DNA from: Smallanthus sonchifolius
Lineage: Eukaryota > Streptophyta > Magnoliopsida > Asterales > Asteraceae
Reading direction: 5' to 3'
DNA length: 64,000 bases
Assembly: GCA_023525975.1 (NCBI GenBank)
Contig: CM042040.1
Location: 49,755,486 to 49,819,485, forward strand
Shown: piece after piece, positions 54,531-64,000 of the stretch
How the letters are laid out: each line of letters starts with the position of its first letter
How positions within the stretch are numbered: the stretch's first letter is position 1
The notes under the pieces: model-generated
Told to the model about the DNA's origin: nothing
The model's input: the letters and a program-made list of their open reading frames with translations, nothing else
Databases searched by the model: none
Program-made: the position numbers and the translations under genes

Positions 54531-55361
54531 TTACTTTGTGTCATTTGTTGCTGGGGTGTTCTCAGATAGAGCGGGATACTTGAGTCTCATATGATCATCG
54601 CGTTCCCAAGTAAACTCTGGTCCTTGTCTAAAGTTCCATTTGACTTTTACAATAGGAATGCGACTTCGTTTCAGCCTCATAATCTCACGTTCCATGATTT
54701 GTATCGGTTGTTCGACAAAATGAAGCTTGTCGTTGATTTGAATCTCTTCAAGTGGTATAACAAGTGTTTCATCTGATAAGCATTTCTTCATATTTGACAC
54801 ATGAAACGTGTCGTGTACACCACTGAGTTCTTGTGGTAGCTTGAGTCGATAAGCTACAGGGCCAACCCTAGCCAGGATTTCAAACGGTCCAATGAATCTA
54901 GGGTTTAGCTTTCCTCGTTTTCCAAACCTGATAACCCCTTTGCAAGGTGAGACTTTCAAAAACACTTTGTCTCTAACTTGGAATTCCAAGGGTTTGCGTC
55001 TCACATCAGCATAACTCTTCTGGCGATCTCTCGCAGCTTTGAGTCTGTCTCTGATCTTGAAGATCTGATCGGTCATTTCTTGAATGATTTCAGGGCTAGT
55101 GAGTTGTCTATCACCAACCTCTGTCCAACATAAAGGTGATCGACACTTTCGACCGTAAAGTGCCTCAAAAGGTGCGGCCTTGATGCTAGTGTGATAACTA
55201 TTATTGTACGAGAACTCAGCTAGTAGTAGATGTGTATCCCATTTGTTTTTGAAGTCTATTACACAGGCTCTGAGCATGTCTTCCAGAGTCTGGATGGTCC
55301 TTTCACTTTGACCATCTGTCTGTGGGTGATACACGGTGCAAATGTCTAAGCGTGTTCCCAA
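54531..55361 (-). pseudogene. Chromovirus integrase C-terminal half and chromodomain
   Basis: A 276-residue open piece: YHPQTDGQSERTIQTLEDML (catalytic Glu), EFSYNNSYHTSIKAAPFEAL, YGRKCRSPLCWTEVGD, GPFEILARVGPVAYRLKLPQ, HDTFHVSNMKKCL, then a chromodomain-like end SRIPIVKVKWNFRQGPEFTW ERDDHMRLKYP. This matches the fragment at 1981-2653 in order and motifs. Chromodomains steer integration to heterochromatin. The piece is intact, but its upstream neighbour is broken at about 55362. Confidence 0.88.
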
Positions 55362-55796
55362 CGCTTTCTGTAACGATTGCCAAAATATTGAAGTGAAACG
55401 ACTATATCTAACTGAGATAATAGAATCGGCACTCCGCGTCTTGAAACAACCTCTTTCAGGTAGATCCTTGTCAACTTTTCCATCTTATCTCCTTGATCGG
55501 TAGGAAGTGCCAGATTTCGTCAATCAGTCGACAGTTACCCATATGGTGTCATAAACACTTGATGTCTTAGGTAATTTTGTAATAAAGTCCATTGAAATCT
55601 GCTCCCACTTCTACTGAGGTATCTCTGGTTGTTGCAACAACCCTGATGGCTTCTGGTATTTTGCCTTGACTTTAGAACAAGTAAGGCGTTTACTGACATA
55701 GGTGGCGATTTTTGCTTTTATGTTAGGCCACCAATATAACTCCTTGAGATCCTTGTATATCTTTTCTGAACCTGTATGAATTGAATACCTGGACTT
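55362..55796 (-). pseudogene. Chromovirus integrase zinc site and core, frame-broken
   Basis: Over several frames the minus strand gives the zinc-binding segment (HTGSEKIYKDLKELYWW and CSKVKAKY) and the core start WEQISMDFITKLPK with the first catalytic Asp. Stops and frame changes occur every 100-150 bases, so no continuous frame survives. Confidence 0.7.
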
Positions 55797-56423
55797 CTAT
55801 GCTTCGTCCATTACCAATTCCCTTAAATTTCCAAAACTCGGTACCCAAATTCTGTTTAAGAAATAACGAGTTTCATCGGATCTGATTTCAAACTGTTTGT
55901 CCATGCCTCGTAAGGACTCATTCTCCAAGTTTCCTTCCTTGAGTGCCTCATGCTGAGCATCGCGAATTCGAGTGGTGAGACTCATATGAATCGTCATCCC
56001 CAATGCTCGTACTCGAAGTGTTTTAAACCGCTCTTTCCTACTCAAGGCATCTGCTACAACGTTTGCCTTTCCAGGATGGTAGCGAATGTCGCAGTCATAG
56101 TCATTGAGTAACTCGGCCCATCTACGCTGCCTCATGTTCAACTCTTTCTGGTCAAAGGTGTGTTGACTACTTTTATGATCGGTAAAAATAGTGCATTTTG
56201 TACCGTATAGGTAGTGTCTCCATATCTTGAGTGCAATCACTACGGCTCCTAATTCTAAATCACGAGTAGTGTAGTTTTTCTCGTGAATCTTGAGTTTTCG
56301 GGATGCAAACGCGATGACGTTTTCCTTCTGCATTAACACACAACCAAGACCCTGGTGTGATGCATCACAGTATAGTACAAAATTGTCGGTTCCCTCAGGG
56401 AGTGATAGAATTGGAGAACAACA
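55797..56423 (-). pseudogene. Chromovirus RNase H domain
   Basis: A 180-residue open piece from 56339: VIAFASRKLKIHEKNYTTRD, LELGAVVIALKIWRHYLYG, TKCTIFTDHKSSQHTFDQ, RYHPGKANVVADALSRKE. It has the TDHKS and ADALSR signatures of gypsy RNase H. The upstream 80 bases (DASHQGLGCVL-type segment) are present in another frame. Confidence 0.85.
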
Positions 56424-57299
56424 TCACTTTTGCTTCAATAATTGAAAGTCCGATTTTTGTTTGTCTCCCCTATCGAACTTCTTGTCTTTCTGAGTCAGGG
56501 TCGTTAACAGCTGGGCTATTTTAGAAAAGTTCTCGATAAACTGCGTATAATAACCAACCAGGCCTAAGAACTGGCGCACATCGAATGGAGTTTGTGTGCT
56601 TCCCAATTCTTAATTGATTAAATCTTGGATGGATCGACGTGTATACCCTTCTCATTAACCACGTGACCAAGAAATTGCACTTCTCAAATCCAAAATTCAC
56701 ATTTCGAGATTTTGGCGTACAATTTATCATCCTTAAGAAGTTCCAAGATCAACCTCAAATGTTCCTCATGTTCTTCCTTGGTTCTTGAGTATATCAGGAT
56801 GTCATCGATGAATACGATCACGAATTTGTCCAAATAAGGCTTGCAAACCCTATTCATGAGGTCCATGAAAACCGCTGGTGCATTGGTTAAACCAAAAGGC
56901 ATGACTAGGAACTCGTAATGACCGTAACGAGTCCTAAATGCGGTCTTTGGAATGTCTTCTTCTTGAACCCACAATTGATGGTATCCCGAACGTAGATCAA
57001 TCTTTGAATAGAAACTAGAACCTTGAAGTTGATCAAACAAATCATCTACCCTAGGAAGTGAATATCGGTTCTTGGCCGTCAACTTGTTTAATTCCTGGTA
57101 ATCGATACACATCGTAAAGGTTCTGTCCTTCTTCTTTACAAATAAGACCGGAGCTCCCCATGGCGAGAAACTAGGTCTTATGAAATCCCTTATCCAACAA
57201 TTCTTTCAATTGATTGGATAGTTCCGGCATCTCTGACGACGCTAAACGGTATGGTGATCGTGCGATCGGTGCAGCGCTTGGTACCAAATCAATTCGAAA
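56424..57299 (-). pseudogene. Chromovirus reverse transcriptase, several frames
   Basis: The best piece, 57112-56684, holds MCIDYQELNKLTAKNRYSLP, RVDDLFDQLQGSSFYSKIDL, RSGYHQLWVQEEDIPKTAFR, FLVMPFGLTNAPAVFMDLMN and FVIVFIDDILIYS (catalytic FIDD) and ends at a stop after KCEFWI (W-type C-terminus, expected FWL). The following 56606-56424 piece (QFLGLVGYYTQFIENFSKIA) is in a different frame, and the N-terminus (APIARSPYRLASSEMPELS) lies at 57180-57290 behind further breaks. Motifs point to the Tekay/Del lineage. Confidence 0.88.
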
Positions 57300-57953
57300 C
57301 TAGACTTGCCTAGGTGGTGGAAGTCTAGGTAAATCTTTGGGAAATACTTTTGGATAGTCTCGAACGATCGGTATGTCTTCATGTCGTTTCTTTTTCGGCT
57401 TCTTCTCCGTCACATGTGACAAAATAGCATGATATCCTTTCCGCAAGTAGTTCTGGGCCTTCATGCATGTGATAATTTTCAACGAGGTTCCATTGTTCTC
57501 TCCTTGGATAGAGAGGGTTTCACCATTGGAAAATGGAATACGAACTATCTTCTCATGACATACAATCTCGGCTCGGTTCTTTGAAAGCCAATCCATTCCT
57601 ACAACGATATCGAAACTACCGAGTTCTATGGGTATCAAGTCTATGCTAAAGGGGTGATCTTCCAAGGTCAAAGTACACCCTTGAACTATTTCATCAGTTT
57701 CAATTAACTTGCCGTTAGCCAATTCTACAATATATTTATCGTTCAACTTAGTTGATTTCATCTCAATTAGTGGGCTAAAGTCAGTCGAAACAAAACTTCT
57801 ATCAGCACCAGTGTCAAAAAGTATAGCAGCATAGTGATTGTTGACAAGGAACGTACCAGTAACAACGTTCGGATCCTGTCATGCATCCCTAGCTCCAATC
57901 GCGAATGCTCTTCCATGAGTCGAGCTCGGACCTTGGTTCCTCAACTTCGAACA
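57300..57953 (-). pseudogene. Chromovirus protease and Gag end
   Basis: From about 57950 downward the frame gives the Gag end GRAFAIGARDA with a stop, then VVTGTFLVDNHYAAILFDTG and ADRSFVSTDFSPLIE (DTG protease active site) and ELANGKLIETDEIVQGCTLT, IVVGMDWLSKNRAEIVCHEK. The 153-residue piece 57761-57300 is open. The copia LTR at 57954 cuts the Gag side. Confidence 0.85.
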
Positions 57954-58299
57954 TGTTGGACCTAGTTCTATTGTATGATTAAGCTTTGGTTTGTGTAGCG
58001 TAACCATGAACTAGGGTTCACGGTTTGGGTATTTTGGGCCGGCCTTATGGCCGAGTATGTGTGTAAAAGGCCTAGTGGTTCAGACTGGGTATATATACAT
58101 GTATTCCTTAACCGAGTAGGGTTAGCGGTTCTTAGTGTTTTTCTATGTAATTCTCTCAAGAAATCTAACGAGTTATTACATTGAATCCTTGTGTTCTTGA
58201 ATAACCACAATCAATAGTTTCCGCATATTGATTGTGAGACTTCATATCATAGTTGTTATTGTGTGTTAATCCAAGATCCATAGAGATTTGGGACTTACA
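57954..58299 (+). repeat. Copia 5' LTR
   Basis: A 346-bp LTR, TGTTGGACC to GGGACTTACA, with a TATATATA box at about 58090, directly followed by a primer site. The 5-base left flank is GAACA; the partner duplication lies outside the window. Confidence 0.88.
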
Positions 58300-58301
58300 A
58301 T

Positions 58302-58313
58302 TGGTATCAGAGC
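58302..58313 (+). other. Primer-binding site (initiator Met tRNA)
   Basis: TGGTATCAGAGC two bases after the LTR end. Confidence 0.93.
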
Positions 58314-59125
58314 CATTGAAGTCGTTTAAGGCTTGGTTTTGGATATCAACGGTTCAAGACAAAGGTGTTAAGGTACTGTTTCTTACTATTAATGGACTTT
58401 TATTGCTAATTTTTGATGTGTGATAGAGATTCAACAGTTTTTCTGCTGAGAATCAAGTGTTTTTTCTGTAAATTCTTGGTATTTTGCTGCTGTGAGAAAG
58501 GCTTACTATGAAAAAACGCTCAAGATCTTCATCGTGTTCATCGGAGTTAACTTTGAATTTCAAAATTTGAATCCCTTAATCATAGGGATTATTTTTGGAA
58601 GTGAATTCAAGTCTAAGCTTGATTAACGGGAATTTCACGCGGACCAGAGTTCACGGGTGAGATTCTCGAGTATACTTTCACGGGTGTACTTCACAGATTT
58701 AGGAGTTCACGACAATATTTGAGTTCACATGTTAACAGTGGTTCATAGGTTAACATTTGTTCACGGGTTAACAGTGGTTCATGGGTTAGCAGTGGTTCAC
58801 GTGTTAATAGAAAATTCACGGGCCTGCTTTCACGGCTAGGTATACGGCAAGGATTCACATATCTGGTTCACAGCTTGATTACCTCTTGGGATGGTTTACG
58901 GGTTCAGGTTCTTGGATTCAGGTTTAACAGTAGTTCACTGGATTACGTTCCTGTTCACGGGTTTCAAACAGTTCACGGTGTTGGCTTGATCTCACAGGAT
59001 CAATCTAGTTCACGGCAAAACACAAATTCATGGGTGAAAGTATTTTTACGGGTTCATTTTTAAATCACTTTCAGGTTTGATCAAGGACCTCATACTCTGA
59101 TAGAATGAACTCTTAACAACTCACC
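58314..59125 (+). other. Copia leader with TTCACGGGTTAAC repeats
   Basis: No coding frame. From about 58645 to 59055 the motif TTCACGGGTTAAC and degenerate forms occur at least a dozen times at irregular spacing. A GGTTCACGG copy also lies in the LTR (about 58016). Confidence 0.75.
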
Positions 59126-59605
59126 ATGAATTTAAACAGTTTGCTAGACCTACAAATTGGTACCAGTACCAAACCTCCAAGACTGACTTGTGCTGAAGAT
59201 TATGTGGACTGGAAATTTAGGTTTCAGAACCATGTTTTGTTGTTTGAAGCCAAGATGTGGAGAAGTCTACTCAAGGGAACACGAATTCCTATGTTTGACA
59301 AGGAAGATGGTACTAAGGCACCAAAGCAGATAGAGAACTACACTAATGAAGACTTTGATCTAGTTTAAAGAGATTTAAAGGCCCTGGCTTCTCTAACTAT
59401 GGCACTATCTCCTGATATAGCTCATAACTTCAAAGAATGTACTTCAGCTAAGCAAATCTAGGAGTCTCTGGCTCAAACTTTTGAAGGGAATGATGATATG
59501 AAGGCAAGTAGGAAGGAAATGATTCTCCAACAGTTTAACATGTTTAATCATGTTTTGGGTGAAACCCTTGAAGCTCAGTTGCAGCGATTTACAAGGTTAG
59601 TGTCA
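59126..59605 (+). pseudogene. Copia Gag N-terminal part
   Basis: ATG at 59126: MNLNSLLDLQIGTSTKPPRL, then DYVDWKFRFQNHVLLFEAKM (the W-x-F-R copia Gag start), SLTMALSPDIAHNFKECTSA, ESLAQTFEGNDDMKASRKEM and HVLGETLEAQLQRF. In-frame TAA at 59366 (CAA to TAA likely) and TAG at 59459 (TGG to TAG likely) inactivate it. It is cut at 59605 by an LTR starting TGATAAGTGGCC, so nucleocapsid and pol are not in the window. Confidence 0.85.
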
Positions 59606-60529
59606 TGATAAGTGGCCAAAGTTTCATGAATTAAAAGGTGCAATATGTTATATTTATGCAAATTAATATGTGGAATACAAAGGTTTTGTGTAGTTGTGCA
59701 TGTGCAGGTGTTGGACGCTTAAAGTATGAGTTTGGAAGATATTAGACGAGAGATGAAAGAGTCGGAAGAGACACGGAGAAAACGGGGCAAAATACAGATC
59801 CAGCGTAAGCCTACGCCAAATGGCGTAAGCCTACACCACCAGCGTAAGCTTACGCCCCATCAGCGTAGGCCTACGCCTGAGTGTTTTCTTCACAGCAGCC
59901 TTCAGGCCCCCAGCGTAAGCCTACGCCACCCCAGCGTAAGCTTACGCTGGGTACGTTTCAGACGCGGAACTTCGGGGAAACAGCCAATTTTGAGGTTTAT
60001 TTGGGGGTTTCTTCCCCAAAATTCGAATCCATCTTTTTCTACACACTCCTAGGGCGATTTTGGAGGATTCTAACATCCACTTGAAGATTGAAGATGATCT
60101 CCATCACCATGGGCGAGTAATTCACTTGTGGCTTCCTCTAGGCGGACGGTTCATATAGGTTTAATGTTTTGATTCAGTTTATTTATGTTTTTGGATCTAT
60201 TTAGTTTCTGACAATAACTGAGTAGATTGATGTATTAGTTATGTTAAACAGTTTATTTGAGTGCTTTGAGTTTGCTTGCTTTAAGATCTTGTTCGGTTGA
60301 TGACAAAACCCTAGTAGCAGGGTCGGGTGACTAAAGGGGGTAACTTGGCATTCATGAATTGGGTGATTGAATTATACTGGTTTGTGACGGAACTGGTTGT
60401 ATAGGTTGTTGACAACAGCCTGTCTTCAATTACTATTTTAACTGATTTTCCAACACTATGTCTATGTGGTGTCCAATTAAATAACTGAGTTTTGCATAAA
60501 CCTAGAATCTGAAGTTTGGAGGAGGTTGC
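59606..60529 (+). repeat. Athila-like LTR, 5' fragment
   Basis: It starts TGATAAGTGGCCAAAG after the 5-base flank TGTCA. It contains a cluster of GCGTAAGCCTACGCC palindromes (about 59802-59950), its own version of the palindromes in the other Athila-type LTRs. It is interrupted at 60529 by the chromovirus LTR. No genes. Confidence 0.6.
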
Positions 60530-61792
60530 TGTCACACCCCGACCGATGGCGGAATCATCGGGGCGGGACATGTAAGACTATTCATAGCACATGGTTGACT
60601 AAATTGAAATATATTAAAGTTAAATTTCCATTACAAATAATCCAAGTACAAAAAAAATTCAAACAAGAAACATAAAACAACTCATAAAATTCTTGATTTG
60701 TTTTGCTAAGTCCAATCCTATATTGAGCACGTCTTGAATCATTCTCACATATTAGGGCCTGAAACATGAATAAAATAAAGTCAACTAAAAAGTTGGTGAG
60801 TAACACAGTTGTAAATAGATAGCATATAGTTGAAAACAAATCCTTTACAAAACATGATAAAATAAGGCATTTATGGGGAGCAGCTATTGTGTAACCATGT
60901 ACAACCAAACCTTGTAACTAGCATGCAAAAATTGTGTTGTCGGTTTCAATCACCGCGCACCATGGGTGGGTTTGTCAGACTCAATAGATCTATCATTGAA
61001 AACCGTCGGCTTATATAGTTAATGATTGCACATAATCGCATACAAAGGTTAGCACAACTAGCACTCGGGCACAAAGCTCAAATTTTGCACACATGTATGT
61101 AAATAGGATTTTTGCACTTGTGTTGTTTGCGTAAACGTAAATGTGTAATGTGTAATGTGTATAGAGTTCATGTTTCACCCCAAAAGTGTAAAAGAGTAAA
61201 AAGGGGTTGTGAATACTCACTTGGTATGGAAGTGTAGCTAACAAAGATTATAGATAGCAAATATGATCATCGAAATGCACAATTTAACCAAAAGAGTAAT
61301 GTGTATTGAATCAAATAGATGCATAAAGTTTAAGTCTAAAATGAAAGTTGAATTTGTGTATAAAACTATTGATTTGTATTTAAAAGTATTGAATAAAATA
61401 TATAGAATTTGAAGTAAAAATATTTTTGAAACAATTTGATTAGGTTTGAATTGGATAATTGAATAAATATATAATTATAGTTTATGAAATAATGTAAATA
61501 TTAATTGTAATTAAGTATAAATAAATAAATGATTTTGATTTAAAATGTAAATTAAATAAATAATCATTATCTTATTTATTTATAAATTTTGTAACTTAAT
61601 TATTTAAAATATCATTTAAGTGTAAGATAATAAATATAAATTTAATTTTCATAAACTTTTAAATAAATTATATTTATGCCAAGATTAAACTTTTAATCCA
61701 TTTTTAAATACAGAAAACATATTTTTATAAAATCGAACATTTATTGATCGAAAAATATAAAATTATAATTCTGTTACAATTTCTGAGTCACA

Positions 61793-62075
61793 CACGACCG
61801 TGCCTCGGAAGGACACGATCGTGCTCAAGCCAGGGGTGCGACCGCGCTAGTCGGGGCACGACCGGGTTGATCAACAGAGGGCACAAACTAGACCAGTCAA
61901 CAGGCACGACCGTGCCTTGGCCTGGCACGGTCGTGTCTATGATCTTTAGACACAACAGAGACTAGCCCAGAGGGCATGACAAGGTCTGGACAGGAGGATA
62001 CGACCGCGCCGCTATTCGACACGACCGCGCTACATGAGGCACGGCCGCGCTAGATGATTAGCGCGACCGTGTCTC
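61793..62075. repeat. GCACGACCGTGC cluster, first
   Basis: At least nine imperfect copies (for example CACGACCGTGCCTCGG, GGCACGGTCGTG, GACACGACCGCGC) in an otherwise ordinary LTR. Confidence 0.85.
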
Positions 62076-62679
62076 TTCCAAATCAGACACGAATTGACAA
62101 ATTCTTGTATTTTAAACGCTGGAATTGTTAGGGCTTTTGATTAATGGGTTATTACGAGTCTTTTCATATAACTTAATTGCATGTACATCGTGTTTAAGCA
62201 AGGATTCGATTAAATCATTTTTTTATAAAACATGAGTTCTGATTCAGATCGATTTCTATAATGGAAGCCCAAATTGAATAGGGGCTTTTGATACTGATAC
62301 TGAAATGAATGAATTAAAGGTTTAAGTTACCCTGAACAGTAGCGAATCGATGGATATTGGTAGAGAGGAAATTCCGGCGACTGCGAGATTGAGTTCCGGT
62401 GATCCTTGTTGCACTCCGGCCAATCCAGTCAGTCCAGAACTTCTCGGGAGGGACGAGTGACACGAATATCTTGCTTGAGAGAATACGGATTGCAGGAGAG
62501 AATTTCTTGGTTTTCTTGAAAAGCTTTGAGAGAGAAATTTTGAGATTGGTAATATGAAACTGAGGCGTTTGAATAATTTGGAAAGCGATAATACGTTTGT
62601 TAAGGGAAAAGAAACGGATGGATGTTACGGATTCGAACGATCGGGTAATTAAAGTTGCAGTTACATTTTAGCTGTTTCA

Positions 62680-62810
62680 CAGGCGCGACCGTGCCTAAAT
62701 ATGGCACGACCGTGCTTAGGCACTGGGCGCGATCGTTCCAAGACCAGTCGCGCGATCGTGTCGAGGCACTTGGCGCGACCGTGCCAGGACGAAGCACGAC
62801 CGTGCTAATT
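62680..62810. repeat. GCACGACCGTGC cluster, second
   Basis: Six to seven further copies within 130 bases of the same LTR, in both orientations. Confidence 0.85.
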
Positions 62811-63048
62811 AGGGTTTCTTGATAAATTTTCAACTTTAGTCCTTGACTTTTTTAGGTTTGATTAGTTTGAAATAAATAGTTACTTGTATAGCGTTTAAGT
62901 GTATATAATCGAGCAAAACTTGTAAATTTGTATTGAATCATTGCATTTCGTTTAAGGTAAGCAAAATAATAAGGCAGTGCACGAACATTGAATTTGAAAT
63001 TGCATTACATTGAATTGAAATATGAATACTAAATTCCATGATGTTACA

Positions 63049-63062
63049 GTCTCCCCATGTTG
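63049..63062 (-). other. Polypurine tract
   Basis: The minus strand reads CTCAACATGGGGAGAC before TGTAACATC, followed upstream by the GGGACGAAATTC box. Confidence 0.85.
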
Positions 63063-63082
63063 AGAGAATTTCGTCCCGAAAT

Positions 63083-64000
63083 TTAGCTAGAGGTTACAAC
63101 AGTATCAATAAAGAGATGAGGGTACTTGAGCTTCATTTGGTCTTCTCGTTCCCAAGTGAACTCAGGACCACACTTAGATTCCCAACGAACTTTGACAATA
63201 GGAATGCGACTTCGCTTGAGCTGTTTGACTTCGCGATCCATAATTTCCACCGGCTTTTGAATGAAGTGCATCGTTTCATCAATGCGCACGTCGTCAAGCG
63301 GTATATGGAGATTTTCATCAGCGAGACACTTCTTCAGATTAGATATATGAAATGTAGGATGCACATTGCCAAGAGATGGAGGTAACTCGAGCTTGTAAGC
63401 CACTTTCCCAATCCTTTCAAGGATCTTGAATGGACCAACATAGCGAGGTGCTAACTTTCCTTTCTTTCCAAAACGGATCACACCCTTCCATGGAGACACC
63501 TTAAGAAGAACAAGATCACCGACTTGGAATTCCAAGGGTTTTCGACGTTTGTCGGCATAACTCTTTTGCCGACTCCTCGCTACTCGAATATTGTCACAGA
63601 TTTGAATAATCTTGTTGGATGTTTCTTGAATTAACTCGGGACCGGTGATTTGTGCTTCACCAATCTCGTTCCAACAGATAGAAGAACGACACTTGCGACC
63701 ATAGAGAGCTTCGAATGGAGCCATGTTGATACTTGTGTGGTAGCTATTGTTGTAAGAAAACTCAATGAGGGATAGATGTGAATCCCAATTGCCACCAAAA
63801 TCGATTACGCAAGCTCTAAGCATGTCTTCAAGTGTTTGGATTGTTCGCTCGGTTTGACCATCAGTTTGCGGATGGTAAGCCGTGCTCAAATCCAATCGAG
63901 TACCAAGAGCCTTTTGGAGAGATTGCCAAAATCGAGAAGTGAACCGAGCGTCTCTATCAGATATTATGTTCAAAGGAACACCATGACGGCTCACAATTTC
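63083..64000 (-). CDS. Chromovirus integrase C-terminal half and chromodomain, open frame
   Basis: Open from the window edge to TGA at 63083 (about 305 residues visible). Second catalytic Asp in NIISDRDARFTSRFWQSL, Glu in YHPQTDGQTERTIQTLEDML, then EFSYNNSYHTSINMAPFEAL, GPFKILERIGKVAYKLELPP, HPTFHISNLKKCL, and the end RSRIPIVKVRWESKCGPEFT WEREDQM. No stop or frameshift, unlike the copies at 1981 and 54531, so this is the best-preserved polyprotein end here. The enzyme joins element cDNA to chromosomal DNA, with the chromodomain-like tail choosing the site. The N-terminal part and the rest of pol lie beyond position 64000. Confidence 0.9.
   Translation of the reverse strand, partial: EIVSRHGVPLNIISDRDARFTSRFWQSLQKALGTRLDLSTAYHPQTDGQTERTIQTLEDMLRACVIDFGGNWDSHLSLIEFSYNNSYHTSINMAPFEALYGRKCRSSICWNEIGEAQITGPELIQETSNKIIQICDNIRVARSRQKSYADKRRKPLEFQVGDLVLLKVSPWKGVIRFGKKGKLAPRYVGPFKILERIGKVAYKLELPPSLGNVHPTFHISNLKKCLADENLHIPLDDVRIDETMHFIQKPVEIMDREVKQLKRSRIPIVKVRWESKCGPEFTWEREDQMKLKYPHLFIDTVVTSS

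Larger units (their letters stand above)
60530..63048 (-). repeat. 3' LTR of a chromovirus running off the window
   Basis: A 2519-bp LTR, TGTCACACCCCGACC to GATGTTACA on the plus strand, next to a polypurine tract. It carries a terminal hairpin CCGATG/CATCGG (60542-60560), GTTGGTGAG (60792-60800), the TTTCACCCCAAAAGTG block (61171-61186) and two GCACGACCGTGC clusters. The left flank GTTGC is the potential target duplication. Confidence 0.88.

Noticed and set aside
59726..60084. Plus-strand frames around the GCGTAAGCCTACGCC cluster
   Set aside because: They lie in an LTR fragment, are driven by the repeat, and have no family resemblance.

Overview
The window looks like repeat-rich heterochromatin of a large flowering-plant genome. 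I see no intact host gene, rRNA, true tRNA or CRISPR. Nearly everything is a retrotransposon or DNA-transposon remnant, inserted into one another. The gypsy and copia proteins, the 2.5-3 kb LTRs with TGT...ACA ends and the domain in the large copia-like ORF remind me of daisy-family (Asteraceae) elements. That assignment is from memory and is only moderately secure.

Layout. 1-5856: a decayed plus-strand chromovirus (Tekay/Del-like), with a truncated 5' LTR, an integrase remnant and a complete 3' LTR. 5857-8515: an older LTR fragment cut by a minus-strand solo LTR (5923-7507, 5-bp target duplication CAAGG). 9555-20601: plus-strand Athila-like remnant (env-position ORF, 3' spacer, polypurine tract, LTR start), split at GTTGA by a young, coding-free minus-strand LARD (10581-18433). 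20602-22402: fragment of another minus-strand LTR. 22412-43844: a Mutator-like element with 9-bp target duplications (TAATATAAA), opened by a minus-strand Athila-like element (22984-41045). That Athila element carries an 8.5-kb non-autonomous copia-like element (24946-33492, target duplication GAATA). Next to it lie a second copy of the MULE left arm and a solo Athila LTR (41046-43234). 43854-50700: a plus-strand copia element in a tandem LTR arrangement, with decayed gag and almost no pol. 51056-52665: an Athila-like solo LTR (GTAGG). 52841-54115: two TIR elements. 54331-57953: decayed minus-strand chromovirus pol, cut by a plus-strand copia LTR and gag (57954-59605), itself cut by an Athila-like LTR (59606-60529). 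60530-64000: a chromovirus 3' LTR plus an open integrase reading frame running off the window on the minus strand.

How the parts work together. Autonomous chromovirus and Athila copies presumably supplied enzymes for the non-autonomous ones. The LARD keeps only LTRs, an initiator-Met primer site and a polypurine tract. The 8.5-kb element keeps a Gag-like ORF and a 1423-residue ORF but has no protease, integrase or reverse transcriptase. The most interesting signals are: that 1423-residue ORF; a duplicated, multi-stem, G-U-compensated hairpin in the LARD; a hairpin of varying sequence at the 3' end of several unrelated chromovirus LTRs; and clusters of family-specific short palindromes in nearly every LTR or leader. 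Several LTRs also carry tRNA-like Pol III box pairs.

All boundaries, difference counts and stems were found by eye. Family names rest on recognised motifs, not on searches.
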